A stretch of 43,581 bases of DNA from Nocardia carnea. GTDB lineage: Bacteria > Actinomycetota > Actinomycetes > Mycobacteriales > Mycobacteriaceae. The stretch lies in contig NZ_JARWNW010000161.1 of assembly GCF_029868325.1 (NCBI RefSeq), positions 1-43,581 on the forward strand, in the 5' to 3' direction. Both the position numbers and the translations under genes were made by a program. The notes beneath the pieces are model-generated. The model did no database searches. It was not told where the DNA came from and saw nothing but the letters and a program-made list of their open reading frames with translations. Every line of letters starts with the position of its first letter. Position 1 is the first letter of the stretch. This document shows positions 1 through 7,360 of this stretch, one piece after another.

Positions 1-144
1 GTCGCGACCGGTGCGACGACGAAGGAGGTGGCCGGCAGCCTGTTCCTCAGCCCGCGGACGGTGGAGGCCCACCTGCGCAGCATCTTCCGCAAACTCGGTG
101 TCACCTCGCGCAGGCAGCTCAAAGACATCCCCGATCTCGGGTGA
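1..144 (+). CDS. LuxR-family regulator, C-terminal fragment cut by the window edge
   Basis: The first frame is open from base 1 to a TGA at 142-144 and encodes 47 residues. They carry the second half of a LuxR/FixJ-type helix-turn-helix: LSPRTVEAHLRSIFRKLGV, with the usual TVE.H...I..KLGV pattern, followed by a short tail rich in basic residues. This part binds DNA and mediates dimer contacts in response regulators and LuxR-type activators. The start and the sensory or ATPase domain lie outside the window, so the subfamily cannot be decided. It is the last plus-strand gene before a minus-strand methyltransferase. Confidence 0.85.
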   Translation, partial: VATGATTKEVAGSLFLSPRTVEAHLRSIFRKLGVTSRRQLKDIPDLG

Positions 145-165
145 CGCGCCGAGCGAGCAGATCGG

Positions 166-351
166 TTACACCGCCGCCCCACTACCACCAGAGCCGGGGA
201 GGTCATCGCGATGTTGGGCGCGCCAGTCCGTTGGTGTGCAGCCCAGCACACTGCGAAAGCGGCGCGAGAAGTGCGATGCGTCGATAAACCCGCGCGCGGG
301 CCACAGCGGCGACAGGACGGCCCCGCGGAACCTGTCCGTGAAGGGCCGGAG
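166..351 (-). pseudogene. Remnant of an AraC-family regulator (C-terminal HTH only)
   Basis: The minus strand just after the methyltransferase stop codon is open to a TAA at 166-168. It encodes a peptide containing GFIDASHFSRRFRSVLG followed by CTPTDWR. This is the second helix-turn-helix of an AraC/XylS regulator, normally G(F/Y).D.SHF.R.FR...G..P..(W/Y)R. The rest of the protein, the first HTH and the ligand domain (roughly 200 residues), is missing, and no start codon or ribosome-binding site serves the piece. I read it as a 5'-truncated gene remnant between the LuxR gene and the methyltransferase. Chance similarity is unlikely given the motif length, but the left boundary of the homology (about base 305) is approximate. 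Confidence 0.6.
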
Positions 352-1044
352 TCATCGTTTGATCGCGAGTTCGAGACCACCGCGGAACGGCAGGGTTTGG
401 GTGAGCAGGCCGTTGCCCGGGTCATCGATGAATTCGAAGGCGTCGCGGTAGCTTTCGGGATGGTTTTCGGTGTTGTCGATCAGGATCATCCCGCCGGGGC
501 GGAGTTTCGGGGTGATCAGCTCGAGTGCCGGTCGCGCCATGACCGGCCAGATATCGATCAGCGCCAGGTCGACCGGAGCCTCCACGTTCGCGAGCGTTTC
601 CCGGAGATCTCCTGGACGCAGGTCGATATGGGCGTCGAGTCCCGCTCTGCGGAAATTGTCCGTGGCAGCCGCGATTTTGCCGGGTTCGTTCTCGGTGCCG
701 ATCACCACGCCGGTACCACCGTCGGCTTCGGAGACGAGCCGTACGGCCTGGGCGAGGTAGAGCGTGGAAACCCCGAAGGACGTCCCGACCTCCACAATCC
801 GGCGCGCCCGCAGCGCCAGGCACAGCCGGTGGCACAGCAGCGCCTTGTCATGTTCCAAGGCTACGAGCTTATCGGCGAGGAACTCGTTGGCTGCGGTATC
901 GAGTGCGCTCAGATCGGCGGCGTTGCCTCGATCGGCGCGATCGGCGAAGTAGCCGGCGATCCCGGTGATCTGGTCCGAGCTTCGCTGTTGCAGCTCGGCG
1001 ACAAAACGGTCGAGTTCAGGATTCTGCAGGGGGCTGGAGTTCAT
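352..1044 (-). CDS. SAM-dependent O-methyltransferase-like protein
   Basis: This 230-residue protein has the class I methyltransferase fold of the catechol/caffeoyl-CoA O-methyltransferase type. Motif I is RIVEVGTSFGVSTLYLA (about residues 80-96). An acidic residue closes strand 2 (GTENEPGK), and the segment DLALIDIWP...LRPGGMILIDN gives motifs post-I to III. The substrate is not readable; family members methylate small-molecule hydroxyls. I chose the ATG at 1042-1044 because AAAGG lies just upstream on the minus strand; longer in-frame starts run into the divergent TetR promoter region. It is divergent from the TetR regulator at 1167, which makes local control by that regulator plausible. 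No cofactor enzymes or pathway neighbours help assign a function. Confidence 0.82.
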   Translation of the reverse strand: MNSSPLQNPELDRFVAELQQRSSDQITGIAGYFADRADRGNAADLSALDTAANEFLADKLVALEHDKALLCHRLCLALRARRIVEVGTSFGVSTLYLAQAVRLVSEADGGTGVVIGTENEPGKIAAATDNFRRAGLDAHIDLRPGDLRETLANVEAPVDLALIDIWPVMARPALELITPKLRPGGMILIDNTENHPESYRDAFEFIDDPGNGLLTQTLPFRGGLELAIKR

Positions 1045-1166
1045 CGTGGGCCTTTCGGTCGCGCGGTTCGGGCGCCACCACAGGCGGCGGCACCTCAGTG
1101 TCCGAGCAACGCTCCTTGATGTCAACGGGTTGTGAACGTCAAGGGTGGTTGGGTAGTGTTCTGCCG

Positions 1167-1877
1167 ATGTCCGAACCGCTTCCACCGGGCCGTCGGCGCC
1201 GCAGCCCGCGCACCCGCGCCGGGCGCGCCACGCTCACCGCCGATTCCATCGCCGCCACCATGCTCGAGCTGGCGGGCCGGCGCGGATTTCAAGCGGTGAC
1301 GATGCAGGATCTCGCCGGTCACCTCGGTGTCACCGTCCGGGCGCTGTACCGACACGTCCAGGACCGGGCGGAAGTCGTCGACCGTGCTGTACAGCTGTGG
1401 CTGTCACAATGGCCCGAGCCCGCACTCGACCCCGAGAACTGGCAGGTGAGCCTGCGCGAATTCTGCCGATTGCATCGCCGCATCGCTCGCCGCCACCCCC
1501 GGGCGCTACTGGTATCGCTGGACGAACAGGTCGGCGATACCCGGGTGCCGGCCCAGCGCCTCACCGCCCCCGAAGCGTTCCTGCAGTTCCTGACCGAGAT
1601 CGGGCTCGGCCTCGATGATGCCCTGCTCGTCCACGCGGATGTCATGATCCGGATCTACGGATTCGTGTTGCTGGTCGACTACCGGGCGGACACCGGCGCC
1701 CCGGTAGACCAGCAGTATCCGGCCCCGCAGGCCTGGCTCGAACACCACAGCGACCTCGAACTCCCCCTGCTGCACCGCGCATCGGCGCAGACCGGTTTCG
1801 GCGCCGACCGCCTCTTCGACCATATGGTCACCGAGGTGACCCATACGATCGAACGCCTCATCAGCTCTGCCGAATGA
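1167..1877 (+). CDS. TetR-family transcriptional regulator
   Basis: The protein has 236 residues. After a basic leader (RRRRSPRTRAGR) comes the TetR N-terminal HTH: a helix around LELAGRRGFQAVTMQDLA, then HLGVTVRALYRHVQDRAEVV with the typical recognition-helix end LYRHV. The remaining 160 or so residues are mostly helical and resemble the TetR_C type ligand domains, with a WLEHHSDLELPLLHRA segment. The ATG at 1167 is preferred over an upstream in-frame start at 1098 because the HTH then begins at a normal distance and the divergent intergenic space is kept. Its divergent partner is the methyltransferase (start 1044), so the 122-bp gap probably holds both promoters and an operator. No effector can be inferred. 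Confidence 0.88.
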   Translation: MSEPLPPGRRRRSPRTRAGRATLTADSIAATMLELAGRRGFQAVTMQDLAGHLGVTVRALYRHVQDRAEVVDRAVQLWLSQWPEPALDPENWQVSLREFCRLHRRIARRHPRALLVSLDEQVGDTRVPAQRLTAPEAFLQFLTEIGLGLDDALLVHADVMIRIYGFVLLVDYRADTGAPVDQQYPAPQAWLEHHSDLELPLLHRASAQTGFGADRLFDHMVTEVTHTIERLISSAE

Positions 1878-2150
1878 GAGGCCGCATGTTCCGGACTCCG
1901 GCGAATCGCGGTCCCGCCACGAGCTCCCCGTCGCTGGTAGCGGCGGCTACCTGATCGCACGGTCAGGGGCGGGCACTGCTCGGCGCACCGCGACGCCGGC
2001 TCCGGCACCTCCCACGACGCCGTTCTTGGACATTGGCTCGAGTACGCCATGGGCTGGCCCAGGAATAGCTTCTCCCACAACCGTTCTCGAAGCGAGAAGC
2101 CCGCGGCGGCTATGGTGGCGACATCACCAGCGAAGGGAGGGGTGGGCTCG

Positions 2151-3287
2151 ATGCTCGTCATCGCCGACAAGCTCAGATCCGGGGCGGAGAAGCGGGTCGT
2201 CTCCTGGCTGCGGAAATGGCAGGACGATTACCGCGTTCCCGGTGTGGCGATCGCGAACTGTTTCGTTTCCGGGCAAGAAGTCGACCTGGTGATCATCACC
2301 CCGTACACCACCGTCGTCTGCGAGATCAAGGGCTTGAACCCGGGGATAACCAACGGTGTCCTGCACTGCACCACCAACAGCCGGTGGAAGGTGCCGGGGT
2401 TCGACGGCGACCCGGTCGGCGTGCGGCAGAACGACACCACGCCCTACGACCAGGTCAGGGACGGCGTTTTCAAGGTGAAGAACGCGGCCGCGCGGGCCGG
2501 TGGGCCCGCGTTCGTCACCGGCCTGGTGGTCGTGGTCCCGCCGCGCGGATCGAAGCTGCGACTCGACAAGAGGTCGGCACCGCAGGGTTGCGATGTGCTG
2601 CTGTGCAATACGCAGAACCCGCTGCGCGCCTGGTTCCATCGCGCCCATCACCGCGCCGCCGTCGTGTGGACCGCGGAACAGGCCTACGCCTTGATCGAGG
2701 CCCTGGAACACGGCGACAGCACCAGCGTCGCCGGCCTGGCCGCGGAAGGTTTTCCGATGGAAGCGCCGGCGCAACCGTCCGCACCGCTCACCGCCGGGCC
2801 CCCTTCAGAAGCGGCAGCGCCGACCGTCACACCGCCGAGCCGAACACCGCCGCACCCCGTAATTCGCACCCCGCCACCGTCTTCCCGACCCCCGCTCCCG
2901 CCGCCGGCAGCGCAGCCGAATGTTCCGCCTTCACCCCCTGCGCAACCCACGCCTCCACCCCAGCGCGATGATCCGGTTCCGGAGCCCGCCCCAGCACCAC
3001 CGGCTGCAGCAGCACCACCGTTACCGGCCGCCGACGCCGTCGACGACCGCCGTCACCGCCGTGCCCAAACCGCCGCGGCTTTCGCGGCGATCGGCGTCCT
3101 GGCCGCCGGGATCTGGCTCGTGGCCCAACTCGGCAACGGCCGCACCGAACCCCGGGAGACCCCTGGTCACCACCAGAACAGCGCGGTCACCGAACAGACG
3201 AGCACGCCGCCCCCGCCGCCGCTCGCGCCGGAAACGAAACCACCCGCACCCCCGGCCGCCTGTTTCCCCTTCCAGCCGGACTGCTGA
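2151..3287 (+). CDS. NERD-domain protein with proline-rich linker and single membrane anchor
   Basis: The 378-residue product begins with a NERD (nuclease-related) domain, residues about 5-125. Conserved acidic positions fit a PD-(D/E)xK-like core: E13 in GAEKR, D45 in EVDLV, and E58/K60 in VCEIKG. A basic segment up to about residue 200 is followed by a long Pro/Ala-rich linker (about 210-300). One predicted transmembrane helix (TAAAFAAIGVLAAGIWLVAQ, about 305-325) and a Pro-rich outer tail follow. The start is fixed by GGGAGGGG a few bases upstream of the ATG at 2151; upstream in-frame ATGs at 2049 and 2112 lack one. NERD proteins are thought to be nucleases, but activity here is only inferred. 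The topology puts the NERD domain in the cytoplasm. The neighbours give no system context. Confidence 0.8.
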   Translation: MLVIADKLRSGAEKRVVSWLRKWQDDYRVPGVAIANCFVSGQEVDLVIITPYTTVVCEIKGLNPGITNGVLHCTTNSRWKVPGFDGDPVGVRQNDTTPYDQVRDGVFKVKNAAARAGGPAFVTGLVVVVPPRGSKLRLDKRSAPQGCDVLLCNTQNPLRAWFHRAHHRAAVVWTAEQAYALIEALEHGDSTSVAGLAAEGFPMEAPAQPSAPLTAGPPSEAAAPTVTPPSRTPPHPVIRTPPPSSRPPLPPPAAQPNVPPSPPAQPTPPPQRDDPVPEPAPAPPAAAAPPLPAADAVDDRRHRRAQTAAAFAAIGVLAAGIWLVAQLGNGRTEPRETPGHHQNSAVTEQTSTPPPPPLAPETKPPAPPAACFPFQPDC

Positions 3288-3321
3288 CCTGCGCCCTACT
3301 CCACGAGTAGCGGCATGACGC

Positions 3322-4008
3322 TCACTTGCTCTCTTTCCGGCGCACGATTTCGGTGATCCAGATCGGCGCGAACGGGGATGTGCAGTTCGGGGGTGTCGGG
3401 TAGTCCTTCAGGACCTCCAGGCGCTCGCCGATCTCGAGGGCGCGGGCTCGGTATTCGGCATGGTCGATCCCGATCTGGGCCAGGCAGTTGTTCATCGCCC
3501 ACTGCAGGCGGTCCGGTGCTGTTTTCATCTCGGCCTCGATGATGTCCAGCAGTCCGGGCAGGTCGAGGCCCTCTGGTTTCTTCGCCACCCGCTCGGTGGT
3601 CAATGCCCAGCCGGCGCTCGCCACCACCGGGTCGGGGTCGGCGAACCAGGCCACTCGCAGTTCCTCGGCGTGCGGGTTCTTCTTCACGACATAGCTGACC
3701 AGCCAGTCCTGGACCTTGGGGGTGGCGGCCTGGCGCAGCATGGTGTCCAGCTCGGTTCGGTCGAAGGCCTTCGGGCGGCAGATCAGCAGTGCCAGTAATC
3801 GCGCCGCGCCGTCCCCGGTGTTCCAGAGTTCCCGGGCGAGGTCGTGCCGGGTTTTCAGCTGTTTCCCGAGCGCGCGCAGTTTGGTGAGGTTGACCCCGTG
3901 GTCGTCGCCGTGTTTCTCGTTCACCGCACGGATCCTGGGATCCTCGAGCGCGGCAAGTTCGGCCATCACGTCGGCCACGGTTACCGGGTTGGTCGTAGCC
4001 TGGGCCAC
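3322..4008 (-). CDS. AlkD-like DNA alkylation repair protein (HEAT-repeat glycosylase family)
   Basis: The protein has 228 residues and is all-helical, with HEAT-like repeats: DWLVSYVVKKNPHAEELR, then VAWFADPDPVVASAGWALT, then LLDIIEAEMKTAPDRLQWAMNNCLAQIG. This matches the DNA alkylation repair family (AlkC/AlkD, PF08713 type), which removes bulky or cationic alkylated purines by capturing the lesion on a helical solenoid. The family usually has 210-240 residues, so it looks full length. Translation starts at ATG 4008, where a minus-strand GGAGATCG lies just upstream. It converges with the NERD gene (34 bp between stops) and follows the MmpS-like gene by 119 bp. The exact subfamily, and whether the catalytic Asp and aromatic residues are kept, needs alignment. 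Confidence 0.72.
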   Translation of the reverse strand: MAQATTNPVTVADVMAELAALEDPRIRAVNEKHGDDHGVNLTKLRALGKQLKTRHDLARELWNTGDGAARLLALLICRPKAFDRTELDTMLRQAATPKVQDWLVSYVVKKNPHAEELRVAWFADPDPVVASAGWALTTERVAKKPEGLDLPGLLDIIEAEMKTAPDRLQWAMNNCLAQIGIDHAEYRARALEIGERLEVLKDYPTPPNCTSPFAPIWITEIVRRKESK

Positions 4009-4052
4009 CTCGATCTCCTTCCAGCATGTCCGCCACTCAGCGTACGACGGCG

Positions 4053-4075
4053 GCCGGCCCTCGAGGTCGGCCGGC
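4053..4075 (-). terminator. Possible hairpin between the MmpS-like and AlkD-like genes
   Basis: GCCGGCC at 4053-4059 pairs with GGCCGGC at 4069-4075 around a 9-base loop that itself contains CTCGAG. It lies 50 bases after the MmpS-like stop on the same strand. There is no U-tract, so it could be a weak terminator, an RNA-stabilising hairpin, or chance in very GC-rich DNA. Confidence 0.3.
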
Positions 4076-4127
4076 GGACGGTCTCGCGGCGGCGGGGGCG
4101 CCGCAGACCTACGCCGCGAGGCAAGCC

Positions 4128-4634
4128 CTACCGTTCCCCGGCATCACCCGAACAACTCGCCGAAGCGTAGGGACCGCTGGAGGTCTGTTCGGTCATCACC
4201 CGGCCCTCGACCAGGATGCGGCAGGTGATATCGCCGCCGCTGGGACCGTTGGCGGCGGTCATGGACACTATCCGGTCCCAGCTGCGGACGGGGACGACCT
4301 TGCTCCAGGGCAGCGACACCCCCGTTTCCTGCGCCATACCTTGGTCCTGGCCCAGGTAGGTGACCTCGGCCTCGGAGCCGGTGCCCCGCACCTCGTAGGT
4401 CACGGTGATCTCGTTACCTGCGCGCTCGTCGCCCTCGTTCCCGAACAGCGTGAATCCGGCGGCGACCAGAAGGACGAGTATCAGCGCGAAGCCTCCGGCG
4501 ATCCACGGCCATCTCGCCTTCTGCCGAGGCGGACGGTATTCCGGCGAAGCCATACCGGCGGGCGGGTTCTGCCCCTGCCGGTATCCCTGCGGCTCACCGG
4601 AATACTGCGGCTGATCGCCGGAAGGGTAGGACAA
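4128..4634 (-). CDS. MmpS-family-like membrane-anchored protein
   Basis: A proline/glutamine-rich cytoplasmic N-terminus (PQYSGEPQGYRQGQNPPAG) is followed by one transmembrane helix (WPWIAGGFALILVLLVAAGF). The extracytoplasmic domain has the MmpS pattern: ITVTYEVRGTGSEAEVTYLG, then LPWSKVVPV, then a late ITCRILVEG and an SASCSG end. In mycobacteria MmpS proteins assist MmpL lipid or siderophore exporters, but no mmpL gene is present here. I chose a TTG start at 4634 because AGAGGAGG sits four bases upstream. The in-frame ATG at 4670 would add 12 residues and has no ribosome-binding site in front (the AGGAGG there is on the other strand). The gene is divergent from the EF-G-like gene. The family assignment is fairly secure; the function is not. 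Confidence 0.75.
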   Translation of the reverse strand: MSYPSGDQPQYSGEPQGYRQGQNPPAGMASPEYRPPRQKARWPWIAGGFALILVLLVAAGFTLFGNEGDERAGNEITVTYEVRGTGSEAEVTYLGQDQGMAQETGVSLPWSKVVPVRSWDRIVSMTAANGPSGGDITCRILVEGRVMTEQTSSGPYASASCSGDAGER

Positions 4635-4886
4635 TGTGCCTCCTCTGTTCGGGGCGCTACCGGACGCCATTAGGAGGTAGATCACATTTTCATTCCGTGA
4701 TGTTACACCGCTATTTACCCAGTTCATAGCCATAACGGCGCCCGGCCGGACCGCCTACCGGTTCCAACGCGGACGAACAACCGCCGAGCGTTCGGTCCCA
4801 TCGGTTGCGTCCGGGCCGTGGACCTGCGCGCGTCCGGGTGGGAAGCTCATAGACAACCGCGTGCCGATTCCCGAGGACGGTGAGTC

Positions 4887-7055
4887 ATGGTGGACAGAGC
4901 GAACGGGGCGCCACGGCCGGTGGATATCCGGAATGTGGTGCTGGTCGGGGGCAGTGGAGCCGGAAAGACGACCCTGGTCGACGCATTGGCGCTGGCCTCC
5001 GGGGCGGTGAACCGGGTGGGGCGGGTCGAGGACGGCACCTCGCTATCGGATTACGACGAGATCGAACAGCGCCGGCACCGGTCGGTGCAGCTGTCGGTGG
5101 TACCGGTGCTGTGGGGCGGGGTGAAGGTGAACCTCATCGATACGCCGGGGTACGCGGATTTCGTGGGTGAGCTCCGTGCCGGTCTGCGGGCGGCCGACGC
5201 CGCCCTTTTCGTGGTGTCGGCCGCCGACGGGGTCGAGGGGGTCGGCGGTGTGTCGCGGGCATTGTGGGAGGAATGCGCGAGCGTCGGGATGCCGCGGGCC
5301 ATCGTGCTGACCCACCTCGATACGGCGCGCGCCGATTTCGACGAGATGACGCAGACCTGCCAGGCGCTGCTCTGCGGAAGTTCGGCCGAGAACGTCCTGC
5401 CATTACATCTCCCGGTGTACGGGCCGGCCGCCGCGGACGGGCACCGCCCGGCCACCGGGCTGGTGGAATTGCTGGAACAGCGGGTGGCCGATTATTCGAC
5501 CGGGGAACGACGGTGGGTCCCGGATTCGCCGGACGATACGGCGATCGTCGAACACGCCCGGGAGCGGCTCATCGAGGGCATCATCGCCGAAAGCGAGGAC
5601 GAAACCCTCATGGACCGCTACCTCGCCGGAGAGGCCGTCGAACTCAGCACGCTGGTCGCCGATCTCGAACGCGCGGTGGCACGCGGCAGTTTCCACCCGG
5701 TGTTGTTCGCTGCCCCGGCGGCGGGTGAGGGCCGGCAGGGGCTGGGTACCGTCGAACTGCTCGACCTGGTGACCGCCGGTTTTCCCACCCCGAACGAGCA
5801 TCCGGTGTCGGCCGTTCATCTGGCGAACGGGTCGAAACCGGTCGCGTTGCGCTGCGACCCGTCCGCGGACCTGGCGGCCGAGGTCATCCGTACCTCCTCC
5901 GACCCGTACGTCGGCCGGATATCCCTGGTCCGGGTGTTCTCCGGAACCTTGCACGCCGACGATACGGTGCATATCTGCGGGCACGGCCCGGTCACCGACC
6001 ACGACGCCGAGGAACGTATCGGGGGTGTGACCGCCCCGTTCGGGCGGGAGCAGCGCCCGCTCGACGAAGCGATCGCCGGGGATATCGCCTACGTGACCAA
6101 ACTCGGGCACGCCGAAACCGGCGATACCCTCTCGGGCACCGGCTCACCATTGCTGATCGAACCGTGGCGGATGCCGGATCCGCTCCTGCCGACTGCCGTC
6201 CGCGCGCACAGTAAAGCCGACGAGGACAAGCTTTCGCAGAGCCTGGCCCGGCTGGTCGCGGAGGATCCGGCGCTACGGGTGGAGAACAACGAACGTACCG
6301 GGCAGCTGGTGCTGTGGTCGCTCGGCGAAGCGCAGCGTGACGTCGCGCTGGAACGGTTGCACAGCCGATTCGGGGTTTCGGTGGATATCGAGGACTACCG
6401 GGTCGCGCTGCGGGAGACATTTGCGGGCAAGGCCACCGGCCGCGGGCGCCATGTCAAACAATCCGGCGGGCACGGGCAGTACGCGGTCTGCGATATCGAA
6501 GTGGAGCCGGCACCGGAAGGGTCGGGGATCGAGTTCGTGGACAAGGTGATCGGCGGGGCGGTACCGCGGCAGTTCATCGGTTCGGTGGAAAAGGGTGTGC
6601 GGGCCCAGGCCGCGCGGGGTGTGACCGCGGGATATCCGCTGGTCGATGTGCGCGTCACCTTGGTGGACGGTAAGGCGCATTCGGTCGATTCCTCCGATGC
6701 GGCGTTCCAGACCGCCGGGGCGCTGGCGTTGCGCGACGCGGCCGCTCAGGGCCGGATCGACCTGCTCGAACCCATCGCGCAGGTGGATGTCCGTGTCCCC
6801 GACGAACATCTCGGTGCGGCGCTGAGCGATCTGTCCGTCCGCCGAGCCCGCATCCTGGGCACCGAACCCATCGAGGCGGGGCGGACGCTGATCCGCGCCG
6901 AAGTACCCGAATCGGAACTCGCCCGCTACGCGGTGGATCTGCGCTCACTCACCCACGGCATCGCGCATTTCACCCGGGAGTACCTGCGCCACGACCGCTT
7001 ACCCGCCCAACTTGCGGACAAGGCCCGCGCCGGAGCGCCGGTGGGATCAGGCTGA
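4887..7055 (+). CDS. Elongation factor G-like GTPase (EF-G2 type)
   Basis: The protein has 722 residues with EF-G architecture: G domain (1 to about 280), domain II (about 310-400), III, IV (RGRHVKQSGGHGQYAVCDIEV region) and V. The P-loop is GGSGAGKTT (21-29). The G3 motif reads DTPGY (85-89), where canonical EF-G has DTPGH. The G4 NKxD motif is replaced by THLD (142-145), and the switch-I region lacks the usual RGITI. These are features of the EF-G2/FusA2 group. From memory, the mycobacterial EF-G2 binds guanine nucleotides but lacks ribosome-stimulated GTPase activity. The start is ATG 4887, with GAGGACGGTGA upstream. It is a monocistronic-looking gene, far from rpsL/rpsG/tuf, so it is not the housekeeping fusA. 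Confidence 0.88.
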   Translation: MVDRANGAPRPVDIRNVVLVGGSGAGKTTLVDALALASGAVNRVGRVEDGTSLSDYDEIEQRRHRSVQLSVVPVLWGGVKVNLIDTPGYADFVGELRAGLRAADAALFVVSAADGVEGVGGVSRALWEECASVGMPRAIVLTHLDTARADFDEMTQTCQALLCGSSAENVLPLHLPVYGPAAADGHRPATGLVELLEQRVADYSTGERRWVPDSPDDTAIVEHARERLIEGIIAESEDETLMDRYLAGEAVELSTLVADLERAVARGSFHPVLFAAPAAGEGRQGLGTVELLDLVTAGFPTPNEHPVSAVHLANGSKPVALRCDPSADLAAEVIRTSSDPYVGRISLVRVFSGTLHADDTVHICGHGPVTDHDAEERIGGVTAPFGREQRPLDEAIAGDIAYVTKLGHAETGDTLSGTGSPLLIEPWRMPDPLLPTAVRAHSKADEDKLSQSLARLVAEDPALRVENNERTGQLVLWSLGEAQRDVALERLHSRFGVSVDIEDYRVALRETFAGKATGRGRHVKQSGGHGQYAVCDIEVEPAPEGSGIEFVDKVIGGAVPRQFIGSVEKGVRAQAARGVTAGYPLVDVRVTLVDGKAHSVDSSDAAFQTAGALALRDAAAQGRIDLLEPIAQVDVRVPDEHLGAALSDLSVRRARILGTEPIEAGRTLIRAEVPESELARYAVDLRSLTHGIAHFTREYLRHDRLPAQLADKARAGAPVGSG

Positions 7056-7360
7056 AGGGGAACGGTGACGAAGAGCGGGCCGCCCCGCCTCGAACCGGTG
7101 GCGGTGGGCCGTCGAGGTCGGTGATGCTCATGGAGCGTCGAGGGCCGCGGAGTCACCAGGTCGACCCGCCGCAACTGGTCCCTGCTCGATGGTCTCCGGG
7201 CGGCTGCCGCCATGACTACGCGGCTCAACCGGCTCCGATAGAGCGTGATCGCGAGCGTCACCGAGGCGGCGTCCAGCCGAGGCCGTCCGGAGTCCCGAGT
7301 GACGGCGCCGGCTGCGGCTGCACGTCCCGCGTTCTGGGCGCGGCCTGTCGACTCACCGGG
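7056..7360. other. Intergenic stretch with no convincing gene
   Basis: These 305 bp separate the convergent EF-G-like and sigma-factor genes. Short open frames exist on both strands, but none has a ribosome-binding site or recognisable protein. I see no clear repeat and no terminator with a T-tract. Confidence 0.5.

Noticed and set aside
352..1877. Start of a secondary-metabolite cluster (LuxR, methyltransferase, TetR)
   Set aside because: No biosynthetic core enzyme, transporter or tailoring gene follows; the neighbours are unrelated housekeeping genes.
6926..7261. Minus-strand open frame over the end of the EF-G-like gene
   Set aside because: No ribosome-binding site or domain; most of it is antisense to domain V of the EF-G-like protein.
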